A stretch of 64,000 nt of DNA from Mesorhizobium koreense (lineage in GTDB: Bacteria; Pseudomonadota; Alphaproteobacteria; Rhizobiales; Rhizobiaceae): positions 1 through 64,000 of the forward strand of contig NZ_CP134228.1 in NCBI RefSeq assembly GCF_031656215.1, given 5' to 3'. The stretch's first letter is position 1; each line of letters begins with the position of its first letter. Both the position numbers and the translations under genes were made by a program. Under the pieces are notes generated by a model. That model was not told the origin of the DNA. It made no database searches and saw nothing but the letters and a program-made list of their open reading frames with translations. This document shows, piece by piece, positions 8,983 through 18,079 of the stretch.

Positions 8983-9426
8983 TCAGGCTTTGTCCTGCCG
9001 CTTCTTGCGCAGGCGCACGACGATATCGACATTGGCGATTTCGAGGCCCTCGGGCGGCGGCGGCAGGTTGATGACGGTGACCGGCCCCTTCTCGATGTCG
9101 ATATCGACGAGCCGGTTCTCGCCTTCCACAAAAAAATGGTGATGGTCGGAAGTGTTGGTGTCGAAATAGGTCTTCGCCCCTTCGACGGCCAGGATCCTGA
9201 GCAGGCCGGCTTCGGTAAACTGATGCAGGGCGTTGTAGACGGTCGCCAACGACACCGGAACGCCCGCCGAGATCGCCTCTTCGTGCAGTTCCTCAGCCGA
9301 GAGATGCCTGTCGCCCTGCGCAAACAGGAGATTGGCCAGCGCTACGCGCTGACGCGTCGGCCTCAGGCCGGCGTCTCGGACGCGTCGCTCGATCTGTCTC
9401 GTTTCCTCCAAGGCGTCTAACGTCAT
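8983..9426 (-). CDS. irr: Iron response regulator Irr (Fur family)
   Basis: Irr is the haem-sensing global iron regulator of rhizobia; it represses or activates iron genes under iron limitation and is degraded or inactivated by haem. The 147-residue protein has the winged-helix with LRPTRQRVALANLLF (about 21-35), the Fur recognition segment VSLATVYNALHQF (about 58-70) and a consecutive histidine triplet in TSDHHHFFVEGE (95-97), the haem/metal-sensing motif of Irr. An in-frame GTG 36 bases upstream could add 12 residues; the ATG is preferred because it matches the usual N-terminal length. It is divergent from fabA, a common rhizobial arrangement. Confidence 0.92.
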   Translation of the reverse strand: MTLDALEETRQIERRVRDAGLRPTRQRVALANLLFAQGDRHLSAEELHEEAISAGVPVSLATVYNALHQFTEAGLLRILAVEGAKTYFDTNTSDHHHFFVEGENRLVDIDIEKGPVTVINLPPPPEGLEIANVDIVVRLRKKRQDKA

Positions 9427-9706
9427 CTCCACCGGTTTTCGTTCCACCGCGGCACCCGGCACTCATCAATGCCACCGCCGAGGCTCCGATATCCATAAAC
9501 TTGATATATTCTGAGGAGGTCGCGCAATCAATAGCGGCGCATTGACCGGGGAAGCGCCCCACGCTAGAGCCAACGGCGGTTTCCGCAAGCTGAAGGTTTG
9601 TGTTAGGGAACCGACGAGAAGAACGGGCCGCTTCACGGTTGTCTCTCGGGGCTACCTGAGAGCCGTCCTCAAGGGGCCATCTCGAGGCCGTCACGGGTAG
9701 GAGAGC

Positions 9707-10225
9707 ATGATCGCAGGCGCCAAATCCAGTTACGACTATGAGGATCTGCTGAGCTGCGCTCGCGGCGAGCTGTTCGGGCCAGGAAACGCGCAATTGCCCG
9801 CACCGCCCATGCTGATGTTCGACCGTATCACCGATATCAGCGAGACCGGCGGCGAATTCGACAAGGGCTATATCCGCGCCGAACTCGATATAAAGCCGGA
9901 TCTCTGGTTCTTCCCCTGCCATTTCATCGGTAACCCGGTGATGCCCGGCTGCCTCGGCCTCGACGCGCTGTGGCAGATGACGGGCTTTTTCCTCGGCTGG
10001 CTGGGCGAACCCGGCAAGGGCATGGCGCTGTCGACGGGCGAGGTCAAATTCAAGGGTATGGTGACGCCGACCACGAAAAAGGTCGAGTATGGCGTCGACT
10101 TCAAGCGTGTCATGCGCGGCCGCCTCGTCCTCGGCATCGGCGATGGCTGGCTTAAGGCGGATGGCGATCCCATCTACAAGGCAACCGACCTCAGGGTCGG
10201 CTTATCCAAACAGGGCGCGGAATAA
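9707..10225 (+). CDS. fabA: 3-hydroxydecanoyl-ACP dehydratase/isomerase FabA
   Basis: FabA dehydrates 3-hydroxydecanoyl-ACP and isomerises trans-2- to cis-3-decenoyl-ACP, the branch point to unsaturated fatty acids. The 172-residue hot-dog-fold protein shows the catalytic histidine in [15 protein letters not shown] (His at about 71) and the aspartate in GLDALWQ (about 85). The start ATG follows TAGGAGAGC. fabB begins 25 bases after its stop and fabI follows, so the three form an operon. Confidence 0.96.
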   Translation: MIAGAKSSYDYEDLLSCARGELFGPGNAQLPAPPMLMFDRITDISETGGEFDKGYIRAELDIKPDLWFFPCHFIGNPVMPGCLGLDALWQMTGFFLGWLGEPGKGMALSTGEVKFKGMVTPTTKKVEYGVDFKRVMRGRLVLGIGDGWLKADGDPIYKATDLRVGLSKQGAE

Positions 10226-10250
10226 GCGCCACCACTAGCGGGAGCCTGCG

Positions 10251-11480
10251 ATGAGACGGGTGGTTGTCACCGGCATGGGGGTCGTGTCGCCCATCGGCAG
10301 CAATGCCGGAGAGGTCACGACTTCCCTGCGTGAGGCGAAGTCGGGAATCACGTTCTCGGACGAATTCGCGGAACACGGTTTCCGTTGCCAGGTCTGGGGC
10401 ATGCCGAAGCTCGGCCCTTCGGAGCTTGCCGAGATGGTCGATCGGCGCGCCATGCGCTTCCTGTCGAAGGGCGGGGGCTGGAATCACGTCGCCATGCAGC
10501 AGGCGATCGATGATGCCGGGCTCAAGGAAGACGAGATCACCAACGAGCGGACCGGCATCATCATGGGCTCGGGCGGGCCCTCGACCAGCACCATCGTCGA
10601 GGCGGCCGACATCACGCGTAAGAACAACAGCCCCAAGCGCGTCGGTCCCTTCGCCGTGCCGAAAGCCATGTCCTCCACAGCCTCCGCCACGCTTGCCACA
10701 TGGTTCAAGATCCACGGCGTGAACTATTCCATCACCTCGGCCTGCTCGACGTCGGCACACTGCATCGGCAATGCCTGCGAGCTGATCCAGTTCGGCAAGC
10801 AGGACCGGATATTCGCCGGCGGCCATGAGGAATTGGACTGGACCATGTCCAACCTCTTCGATGCCATGGGCGCGATGTCGAGCAAATTCAACGACCGTCC
10901 CGCGGAAGCGTCCCGCGCCTACGATATCGATCGCGATGGCTTCGTCATCGCCGGCGGCGCCGGTGTGCTCGTGCTGGAGGAACTCGAAACGGCGAAAGCC
11001 CGCGGCGCGAAGATCTACGCCGAGATCGTGGGCTACGGCGCGACATCGGATGGTTATGACATGGTGCAGCCTTCCGGCGAAGGCGCGATGCGCTGCATGC
11101 GGCAGGCGCTGGCGACCGTCAAGCAGCCCGTCGACTATATCAACACCCACGGCACGGCGACGCAGGTCGGCGATTCGCGCGAGATGAGCGCGATCCGCGA
11201 GGTCTTCGGAGAGCGACTGCCCCATATCACCTCGACGAAATCGCTGACGGGACACTCCCTCGGCGCCGCCGGCGTGCATGAATCCATCTATTCCATCCTG
11301 ATGATGCAAGCCGGCTTCATCGGAAAGAGCGCCCATATCGAAACGCTGGACCCTGAATTCGAAGAGATGCCGGTGGTTCTGGAACGGATCGACAACGCCA
11401 GGATCGATACGGTGCTGTCGAATTCCTTCGGTTTCGGCGGCACCAACGCGACGCTCGTATTCCGGCGCTATTCCGAATAG
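10251..11480 (+). CDS. fabB: 3-oxoacyl-ACP synthase I FabB
   Basis: FabB (KAS I) condenses malonyl-ACP with acyl-ACP and is needed to elongate the cis-3-decenoyl intermediate made by FabA. The 409-residue thiolase-fold enzyme has the active Cys in SACSTSAHC (about 164), the two catalytic histidines in THGTATQ (about 300) and [10 protein letters not shown] (about 335), and the C-terminal glycine-rich FGFGGTNA. It lies between fabA and fabI in one operon. Confidence 0.96.
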   Translation: MRRVVVTGMGVVSPIGSNAGEVTTSLREAKSGITFSDEFAEHGFRCQVWGMPKLGPSELAEMVDRRAMRFLSKGGGWNHVAMQQAIDDAGLKEDEITNERTGIIMGSGGPSTSTIVEAADITRKNNSPKRVGPFAVPKAMSSTASATLATWFKIHGVNYSITSACSTSAHCIGNACELIQFGKQDRIFAGGHEELDWTMSNLFDAMGAMSSKFNDRPAEASRAYDIDRDGFVIAGGAGVLVLEELETAKARGAKIYAEIVGYGATSDGYDMVQPSGEGAMRCMRQALATVKQPVDYINTHGTATQVGDSREMSAIREVFGERLPHITSTKSLTGHSLGAAGVHESIYSILMMQAGFIGKSAHIETLDPEFEEMPVVLERIDNARIDTVLSNSFGFGGTNATLVFRRYSE

Positions 11481-11559
11481 GCCGCGACTGGCGCGATCGT
11501 AGAATTCCGTAGCGCGGCGGCTCAAGAAAGGACCCCGCGCTCAGATACGGGGGTATTGC

Positions 11560-12378
11560 ATGGAAGCATTGATGAAGGGAAAGCGGGGCCTGATCATGGG
11601 CGTCGCCAACGATCACTCGATCGCCTGGGGCATCGCCAGACAATTGGCGGAGCATGGCGCCGAACTCGCTTTCACCTATCAGGGCGAGGCGTTCGGCCGT
11701 CGCGTCAAGCCTTTGGCCGAGAAGCTCGGCACCTCGCTCGTCGTGCCCTGCGACGTGGAAGACAGCGCCTCGATCGACGCCACCTTCGAAGCACTGGAAT
11801 CCGCGTGGGGCGGACTCGATTTCGTCGTCCACGCCATCGGCTTTTCCGACAAGAACGAGTTGAAGGGCCTCTATGCCGACACGTCGCGCGAGAATTTCGT
11901 GCGCACCATGGTGATCTCCTGCTACTCCTTCACCGAAGTCGCCCGCAAGGCCGCCAGGCTGATGAACCATGGCGGCAGTCTCGTTACGCTGACCTATGCG
12001 GGTTCCGTCAGGGTCATGCCGAACTACAACGTCATGGGCGTGGCCAAAGCGGCGCTGGAGGCAAGCGTGCGCTATCTTGCCAGCGACTACGGACCGCGAG
12101 GTATCCGCGTCAATGCCATCTCCGCGGGACCGGTGCGCACCCTGGCCGGCGCGGGCATTTCGGACGCGCGGCATATGTTTTCCTACCAGCAGCGTAATTC
12201 TCCGCTGCGCCGGCCCATAACGCTGGAAGAAGTCGGCGGCTCCGCGCTTTATCTCCTGTCCGACCTGTCGTCCGGGGTGACCGGTGAAATCCACTATGTC
12301 GATTCCGGGTACCACATCGTGTCGATGCCAACGCTCGACGAATTGAAGCGCACCGATGTGCCCTCCGAACAGGCATAA
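11560..12378 (+). CDS. fabI: Enoyl-ACP reductase FabI
   Basis: FabI reduces trans-2-enoyl-ACP with NADH, the last step of each elongation cycle. The 272-residue SDR-type protein shows the atypical nucleotide-binding GVANDHSIAWGIA (about 14-26) and the active-site pattern Tyr-x6-Tyr/Tyr-x6-Lys with LTYAGS (about 145) and YNVMGVAK (about 158-165). A second ATG five codons in (MKGKRG) is an alternative start. It closes the fabA-fabB-fabI unit, about 80 bases after fabB. Confidence 0.95.
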   Translation: MEALMKGKRGLIMGVANDHSIAWGIARQLAEHGAELAFTYQGEAFGRRVKPLAEKLGTSLVVPCDVEDSASIDATFEALESAWGGLDFVVHAIGFSDKNELKGLYADTSRENFVRTMVISCYSFTEVARKAARLMNHGGSLVTLTYAGSVRVMPNYNVMGVAKAALEASVRYLASDYGPRGIRVNAISAGPVRTLAGAGISDARHMFSYQQRNSPLRRPITLEEVGGSALYLLSDLSSGVTGEIHYVDSGYHIVSMPTLDELKRTDVPSEQA

Positions 12379-12501
12379 GGCGGAGCGCGAAGGCATCAAT
12401 ACTTCCTTCACCATGCCGGGAGTTTCCGCACCCGGCGGAAATGAATCTTAAGCTGCAGCCCGCATACCATCGTCGCATCAAGGCGAGATGGATTGCATTC
12501 C

Positions 12502-14028
12502 ATGACAAACCCGAACCGAAGCACGACGTTTCGGCTCATCACTATCGCCAGTTCGGCGCTGAGCAGCTTCGTACTCGGGCTGTGGGCGCTGAAATTCGAT
12601 TTCGGTGCCGGCCCTCACGATCTTTCCCCGGAGACCATCGGCTCGATGGTCGCAGCGTTGTGCGCGCTTTCCGCCGGCGGCGCCGTCCTGTCCTATTTCG
12701 CGGGCATCGATGAATCCGCAGACTACGTTTTCAACGAAACCCAGGTCGACAAGCTAACCGGGCTCCACGCGCGCGTCGCCATGATCGGCAAGATCGCGGA
12801 GGCCTCGATCGCGGCTTCGCGGAAGGGCGAGCCGGTCTTCCTGATCGACATCGATATCGACCGTTTCAAGCAGATCAACGAGGCCATAGGCTACGGGCGG
12901 GCCGACGAATTGATCCGTGCCTTTGCCCGACGGCTGAAGGAAAACCTGCCGAAGCGAGCCGAGATCGGCCGCATCGGGGCCGGACAGTTCTGCGTTCTCT
13001 ATCCCGACCGCAAGGCCATGCCCGCCATGGACTCGATCGTCCGGAACCTCATCCATACGATGATGAAGCCCTACCAACTCGACAGACACTCGCAGTCGGT
13101 CAATATCTCGGTAGGAGTCGTCGCCATTCCCAAGGACGGCAGCGACCCGACGACGCTCCTGCGCCGCTCCAATCTGGCGCTCCAGCATGCCCGGCTCGGC
13201 GGCCACGGCAATTGGGCGGTGTACCAGCCGGAAATGGGCGAGGTAGCCGATTTCAGGCGCTGGATCGAGGCGGAGCTTCTCACCGCATTCGAGCGGGGAG
13301 ACTTCGAGCTTTACTACCAGCCCCAGTTCGATCTTACCGCCGGCCGTATTGTCGGCTACGAGGCGCTCTTGCGCTGGAACCACCCGGAGCACGGCATGAT
13401 CCCGCCGATGGAATTCGTTCCGATCGCGGAGGAAACGGGCATGATCGAGCCGATCGGACGTTGGGTGCTGCGCACCGCCTGCCATGATGCCCTGCGGCTG
13501 CCGGAAGACTGCTTCGTGGCCGTGAACATATCGCCGGTGCAGTTCATGAACACGGAATTCATCGCCGTGGTGCGCAAGGCGCTGGAGGAATCCGGACTGG
13601 CCCCGGCGCGGCTCGAACTGGAAGTGACCGAGACCGCGATGATGCAGGATCGCGGGCGTGCGGCGAAAATCCTGGAAGAACTGACTCAGATCGGTATCTC
13701 GGTCGCTGTCGACGATTTCGGCACCGGCTATTCGAACCTGAGCTATCTGATCGACTTCTCCTTCCATAAGCTCAAGATCGACAAGACCTTCATCGACCGG
13801 CTGGAGGCGGACGCCAGTTCTGGCGCGGTCGTCTCCACCATCGTCGGCCTGTCGAGGGCGCTCGGCGTCCACACGATCGCCGAAGGCGTCGAGACGGAAA
13901 GCCAGGCCACGCTCTTGAGGGCGGCGGGCTGCGAGGTGGTTCAGGGCAATTTCTACGGAAGGCCGGCTCCCCTTGCCGCCGCATCCGAAACGACACAAGA
14001 TCTCGCGGTTGCCACGACGATCCATTGA
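12502..14028 (+). CDS. Membrane GGDEF/EAL protein, probable c-di-GMP phosphodiesterase
   Basis: A 508-residue protein with two N-terminal membrane helices (about 10-30 and 48-65), a GGDEF-type domain and an EAL domain. In the GGDEF domain the active loop reads RIGAGQF instead of GGDEF, so cyclase activity is unlikely and the domain may be regulatory. The EAL domain keeps YEALLRW, the VTET block, the DDFGTGYSNLSYL loop (about 408-420), KIDKTFI and AEGVE, so it probably hydrolyses cyclic di-GMP. A TTG nine bases upstream is an alternative start with a better-spaced ribosome site. It follows fabI and is convergent with the methyltransferase gene. Confidence 0.9.
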   Translation: MTNPNRSTTFRLITIASSALSSFVLGLWALKFDFGAGPHDLSPETIGSMVAALCALSAGGAVLSYFAGIDESADYVFNETQVDKLTGLHARVAMIGKIAEASIAASRKGEPVFLIDIDIDRFKQINEAIGYGRADELIRAFARRLKENLPKRAEIGRIGAGQFCVLYPDRKAMPAMDSIVRNLIHTMMKPYQLDRHSQSVNISVGVVAIPKDGSDPTTLLRRSNLALQHARLGGHGNWAVYQPEMGEVADFRRWIEAELLTAFERGDFELYYQPQFDLTAGRIVGYEALLRWNHPEHGMIPPMEFVPIAEETGMIEPIGRWVLRTACHDALRLPEDCFVAVNISPVQFMNTEFIAVVRKALEESGLAPARLELEVTETAMMQDRGRAAKILEELTQIGISVAVDDFGTGYSNLSYLIDFSFHKLKIDKTFIDRLEADASSGAVVSTIVGLSRALGVHTIAEGVETESQATLLRAAGCEVVQGNFYGRPAPLAAASETTQDLAVATTIH

Positions 14029-14062
14029 GCGCCCTTCAGGGAACTCCCCAGAGGCTTCCCGG

Positions 14063-15079
14063 TCACCGGACCGCCTGTAATACCTTGTACCGGGCATCGC
14101 GAACCGTTTCGCCGGATTTCCGGAATTCCTTCGCAAACACCTGTTCGTAAGGCAGTTGCCGGTTGGCGACGAGATAGAGCCGCCCGCCGGGTTTTAGGGC
14201 GCGCGCGGCGGCGAGGATCATCCCCTGCCCGATCGCGGGCTCGGCCGCGCGACCTGCATGGAAGGGCGGGTTCATGACGATGAAATCGTAGCGACGCTCG
14301 ACGGGCTCACTCAGGAGATCGCTCCAGAAGAACCCCACCTGCGTGGCGTTACCGGTGCCGGCCAGGTTTCCACGCGCTGCCTCCAGCGCCTCGAAATCGG
14401 CCTCGTAGAGATCGATCCGCGAAACGGCATCCGATCGCGACAGCAGTTCAGCCGCAAGATAACCCCAACCGGCGCCGAAATCGGCCACTTCACCGGAAAT
14501 ATCGTCGGGAAGATAAGCGGCCAGGAGCCGTGACGCGGGATCGGCATGATCGGGGGAAAACATCCCCGGCGCGGTGCGGAAGCGCCCCTCCACCAGAGAG
14601 AGTTCCGCCGGCGCGAGCGCGGCCGACACGGCTTCCGCATCGGTCGGGCGCGGAAACCAGAAAGCAACGCCGTGATATTTGGCGAGGCTCCCAAGCGGCG
14701 CCTTCCCGGCCACTTTTCGGCGCAGGCTATCAATGCCGCTCACCTTGCTGCCGGCGACAAGGATAAGGCCGCTCGCCTTCACGCGCGCCACGGCATCCGC
14801 GATCCAAGCCTCGTTCTGGCGCCGGTGCCGACCGCAAAGGACAAAAGCGGCATCGTATTCCGCGCCTTCCGCCCGCGGGAATACTTCAAAGCCCGCCGCT
14901 TTGAGCACGCGGAAGGAAGGCCGGAAAGGCTGGATCAGGGTCAGTGCCGCCGCGAAACCGGCCGGCGGCCTCAAGCCGGGCTCGGCGCCAAAAAACAGCA
15001 CCCGCGCCCCTTTTGGCGGTATCGGCAGATCGCCTGCCTCGAATGGATGGAAAAGCGTCTTGAGGCTGTCGTCCGTCAT
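14063..15079 (-). CDS. rsmC: RsmC-like class I SAM methyltransferase
   Basis: A 338-residue protein resembling RsmC, the 16S rRNA guanine-N2 (G1207) methyltransferase: a degenerate N-terminal half followed by a catalytic SAM domain. Motif I is visible as DFGAGWGYLAAEL (about 198-210) and the amino-group methylation motif as VMNPPFHAGR (about 263-272). The gene is transcribed after pnp but is separated from it by a strong terminator, so it is probably a separate unit. Substrate assignment is from the domain order and motif; other RsmC/RlmG relatives are possible. Confidence 0.82.
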   Translation of the reverse strand: MTDDSLKTLFHPFEAGDLPIPPKGARVLFFGAEPGLRPPAGFAAALTLIQPFRPSFRVLKAAGFEVFPRAEGAEYDAAFVLCGRHRRQNEAWIADAVARVKASGLILVAGSKVSGIDSLRRKVAGKAPLGSLAKYHGVAFWFPRPTDAEAVSAALAPAELSLVEGRFRTAPGMFSPDHADPASRLLAAYLPDDISGEVADFGAGWGYLAAELLSRSDAVSRIDLYEADFEALEAARGNLAGTGNATQVGFFWSDLLSEPVERRYDFIVMNPPFHAGRAAEPAIGQGMILAAARALKPGGRLYLVANRQLPYEQVFAKEFRKSGETVRDARYKVLQAVR

Positions 15080-15114
15080 GGAAGCCGTTGCGTGTCGCGC
15101 ATATGGTTCTTATG

Positions 15115-15147
15115 AAAAAGCGGGCGCACCCTAGGGAGCACGCCCGC
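15115..15147 (-). terminator. Rho-independent terminator of pnp
   Basis: Read on the minus strand, 25 bases after the pnp stop, GCGGGCG (15147-15141) pairs with CGCCCGC (15126-15120) around an inner CCCTAGGG palindrome and is followed at once by five T residues. This is a canonical intrinsic terminator position for the rpsO-pnp transcript. Confidence 0.8.
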
Positions 15148-15171
15148 CGATCTCATTCATGCGAACCGAGG

Positions 15172-17319
15172 TCAGGCGCCGGCTTCGGCGTCTTCGCTCT
15201 TCTTCTCACGGGCGATCTCTTTGCCCGTCTCCTGGTCGACGACCTTCATCGAAAGGCGGACCTTGCCGCGCTCGTCGAAGCCCATGAGCTTGACGTAGAC
15301 CTTGTCGCCTTCCTTGACCACATCGGTGGTCTTCTGGACGCGGTCGGCCGCAAGCTGGGAGATATGCACGAGGCCGTCGCGCGGGCCGAAGAAATTGACG
15401 AAGGCACCGAAATCCGTGGTCTTGACCACCGTGCCCTCATAGATCTCTCCGACTTCCGGCTCCGCCACGATGGTGTGGATCCACTTCTTCGCCGCCTCGA
15501 TTTCCTTGGCGTTGGAGGAAGCGATCTTCACCGTGCCGTCGTCCTCGATGTTGATCTTGGCGCCAGTCTTTTCCACGATCTCGCGGATGACCTTGCCGCC
15601 TGAACCGATGACATCGCGGATCTTGTCGACCGGGATGTTCATCACCTCGATGCGTGGCGCGAACTCGCCGAGTTCGGCGCGCGCGCCGGTGATCGCCTTG
15701 GCCATCTCGCCGAGGATATGCAGGCGGCCGTCCTTGGCCTGGCCGAGCGCCACCTTCATGATCTCCTCGGTGATGCCGTCGATCTTGATGTCCATCTGGA
15801 GCGAGGTGACGCCATTCGCCGTGCCGGCCACCTTGAAGTCCATGTCGCCGAGATGGTCCTCGTCGCCGAGGATGTCGGAAAGGACGGCAAAGCGCTCGTC
15901 CTCCTTGATCAGGCCCATGGCGATGCCCGCGACCGGCTTCTGGAGCGGAACGCCGGCATCCATCAGCGCCAGCGAGGTGCCGCAAACCGTGGCCATCGAG
16001 GAGGAGCCGTTCGATTCGGTGATCTCGGAGACGACGCGGATCGTGTAGGGGAACTGCTCCGCGCCGGGCAGCATCGGGTGAATGGCGCGCCAGGCGAGCT
16101 TGCCGTGGCCGATCTCGCGACGGCCGGGCGAGCCCATGCGACCGGTCTCACCGACCGAATAGGGCGGGAAATTGTAATGAAGGAGGAATTTCTCCTTGTA
16201 GGTGCCGGTCAGCGCATCGATGAACTGCTCGTCCTCGCCGGTGCCCAGCGTTGCCACGACCATCGCCTGCGTCTCGCCGCGGGTGAAGACAGCCGAACCG
16301 TGGGTACGCGGCAGCACGCCGACTTCGGCGACGATGTTGCGCACGGTCTTGAGGTCGCGGCCGTCGATGCGCGAGCCGGTGTCGAGGATGTTCCAGCGGA
16401 CGATCTTCGCCTGCAGTTCCTTGAACACCGAACCGATCTGCTCACCGGTGTAGCGCTCCTCCTCGCCCTCGGCGGGGGTCAGCGCGGCCTTGACCTTGGC
16501 CTTCACCGCGTCGACCGCGGCGTAGCGCTCCTGCTTGTCGGTGATCTTGTAGGCGGCGCGCAGATCCGTTTCCGCGATCTTCAGCATCTCCGCCTCGAGC
16601 TCGGCATAGCTCGGCGGCGTGAAATCGCGCGGCTCCTTGGCGGCAGCCTCAGCGAGCTTGATGATCGCGTCGATGACCGGCTGGAAGCCCTTGTGGCCGA
16701 ACATGACCGCGCCGAGCATGGTCTCCTCGTCGAGTTCCTGCGCCTCGGACTCGACCATCAGCACGGCGTCGCCCGTGCCGGCGACGACGAGGTCGAGCTT
16801 CGATTCGGGCATCTCGTCGATATGCGGGTTGAGCTTGTACTCGCCGTTCATATAACCGACGCGCGCACCGCCGATCGGACCCATGAAGGGAACGCCGGAG
16901 AGCGTCAGCGCGGCGGAAGTGGCGACGATCGACAGGATGTCGGGATCGTTCTCCAGATCATGCTGCAAGACGGTGACGATGATCTGCGTATCGTTCTTGT
17001 AGCCGTCGGCGAAGAGCGGGCGGATCGGACGGTCGATGAGGCGGGAGACCAGCGTCTCCTTCTCGCTCGGCCTGCCCTCGCGCTTGAAAAAGCCGCCCGG
17101 AATCTTGCCGGCGGCGAAGGTCTTTTCCTGGTAGTTCACGGTCAGCGGGAAGAAATCGAGGCCGGGCTTCGGCTCCTTGGCCGAAACGACGGTGGCGAGC
17201 ACGACCGTCTCGCCGTAAGTGGCGAGCACCGCGCCGTCGGCCTGACGCGCGATCTTGCCGGTCTCGAGGATGAGCGGGCGACCGCCCCACTGGATTTCTA
17301 TCTTGTGGTGATTGAACAT
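15172..17319 (-). CDS. pnp: Polyribonucleotide nucleotidyltransferase
   Basis: PNPase is a trimeric phosphorolytic 3'-5' exoribonuclease of the RNA degradosome. The 715-residue product has two RNase PH domains (the first starting [11 protein letters not shown]; the second with the [14 protein letters not shown] and [10 protein letters not shown] segments), a KH domain near 560-620 with [11 protein letters not shown], and a C-terminal S1 domain (about 625-695, ending [10 protein letters not shown] form). The ATG follows AAGGAC. The frame stays open upstream for 60 codons but that part lacks similarity. It is downstream of rpsO, as usual. Confidence 0.97.
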   Translation of the reverse strand: MFNHHKIEIQWGGRPLILETGKIARQADGAVLATYGETVVLATVVSAKEPKPGLDFFPLTVNYQEKTFAAGKIPGGFFKREGRPSEKETLVSRLIDRPIRPLFADGYKNDTQIIVTVLQHDLENDPDILSIVATSAALTLSGVPFMGPIGGARVGYMNGEYKLNPHIDEMPESKLDLVVAGTGDAVLMVESEAQELDEETMLGAVMFGHKGFQPVIDAIIKLAEAAAKEPRDFTPPSYAELEAEMLKIAETDLRAAYKITDKQERYAAVDAVKAKVKAALTPAEGEEERYTGEQIGSVFKELQAKIVRWNILDTGSRIDGRDLKTVRNIVAEVGVLPRTHGSAVFTRGETQAMVVATLGTGEDEQFIDALTGTYKEKFLLHYNFPPYSVGETGRMGSPGRREIGHGKLAWRAIHPMLPGAEQFPYTIRVVSEITESNGSSSMATVCGTSLALMDAGVPLQKPVAGIAMGLIKEDERFAVLSDILGDEDHLGDMDFKVAGTANGVTSLQMDIKIDGITEEIMKVALGQAKDGRLHILGEMAKAITGARAELGEFAPRIEVMNIPVDKIRDVIGSGGKVIREIVEKTGAKINIEDDGTVKIASSNAKEIEAAKKWIHTIVAEPEVGEIYEGTVVKTTDFGAFVNFFGPRDGLVHISQLAADRVQKTTDVVKEGDKVYVKLMGFDERGKVRLSMKVVDQETGKEIAREKKSEDAEAGA

Positions 17320-17622
17320 GTCTTGTCCTTCATATGCGGCCGAACCGCCGTCGCTTTGGCGACGCGGCCCAACCTTCGGCTTCCTTGGGACGAGCCACGG
17401 GCAAGACAACGGGAAGTCTGAAAAGCGGCGCGAAGATGCGCCTTCAGGCGTCCTGCAATCCTGCCCCATGACCGGTCCATGGGTGGCTCCCGCCGCCACT
17501 GTCGGCGACCGGGACCCGGTTCGAGCCCGCCGTCAAAGGCTCAGGCTCGCGGGACCGACGACCATCGCCGGTCCGAATGCGCGGCCGGCGAGTTTCCCTT
17601 TGAAACCCGCCGGCCAATCCGA
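17320..17622. other. rpsO-pnp intergenic region
   Basis: This 303-base gap holds the strong hairpin listed just after rpsO and the pnp leader. In other bacteria the corresponding leader carries the RNase III/PNPase autoregulatory site; beyond the hairpin I can recognise no further element, and there is no convincing gene on either strand. Confidence 0.6.
17583..17615 (-). terminator. 14-bp hairpin downstream of rpsO
   Basis: Eight bases after the rpsO stop (minus strand) arms 17602-17615 and 17583-17596 form a 14-bp stem (outer part GGCCGGCG/CGCCGGCC) with a 5-base loop and one G-U pair in the RNA. There is no T run behind it, so it may be a processing or attenuation structure between rpsO and pnp rather than a full terminator. 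Confidence 0.55.
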
Positions 17623-17892
17623 TCAGCGGCGCAGACCGAGCTTCTCGATCAGCGTCTGGTAGCGCGTCTCGTCCTTGCCCTTCAGATAGTCGAGCAGACG
17701 GCGACGCTGCGAAACGAGCTTCAGGAGACCACGGCGCGAATGGTTGTCCTTCTTGTGGTCCTTGAAATGCTCGGTGAGATTCTTGATACGCTCCGACAGA
17801 ATGGCCACCTGGACTTCGGGCGAACCCGTATCGCCCTTCACGGTGGCGTATTCGGACATCAGTTCCTGCTTGCGCGGTGCGGTTATCGACAT
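17623..17892 (-). CDS. rpsO: 30S ribosomal protein S15
   Basis: S15 is a primary binding protein of the 16S rRNA central domain. The 89-residue length and segments such as [26 protein letters not shown] and RRRLLDYL are characteristic. The ATG follows AGGAAAAGC. It precedes pnp in the usual order, but the gene upstream is a sensor kinase rather than truB. Confidence 0.97.
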   Translation of the reverse strand: MSITAPRKQELMSEYATVKGDTGSPEVQVAILSERIKNLTEHFKDHKKDNHSRRGLLKLVSQRRRLLDYLKGKDETRYQTLIEKLGLRR

Positions 17893-18079
17893 CGTGCTTT
17901 TCCTTTCTGATCTTGCGGAAACGGGACGCCTTGAGCCGGGATGTCGTCCAGCAGAGGCCATTAAAGAGCCAGCGCAACAGCGCGACGCTGGCGGCCCTAT
18001 AGTCGAAGAAAAGGAGAATTACCAGTCAATTCGCGATGCCGACCTGCAGGGCAACCAATGGGGCTGCCGAGGGGCAGGC

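Noticed and set aside
10191-11525. Minus-strand frame of 444 codons opposite fabB
   Set aside because: Antisense of a clear KAS I gene; no similarity seen.
15718-17421. Plus-strand frame of 567 codons opposite pnp
   Set aside because: Antisense shadow; pnp is unambiguous.
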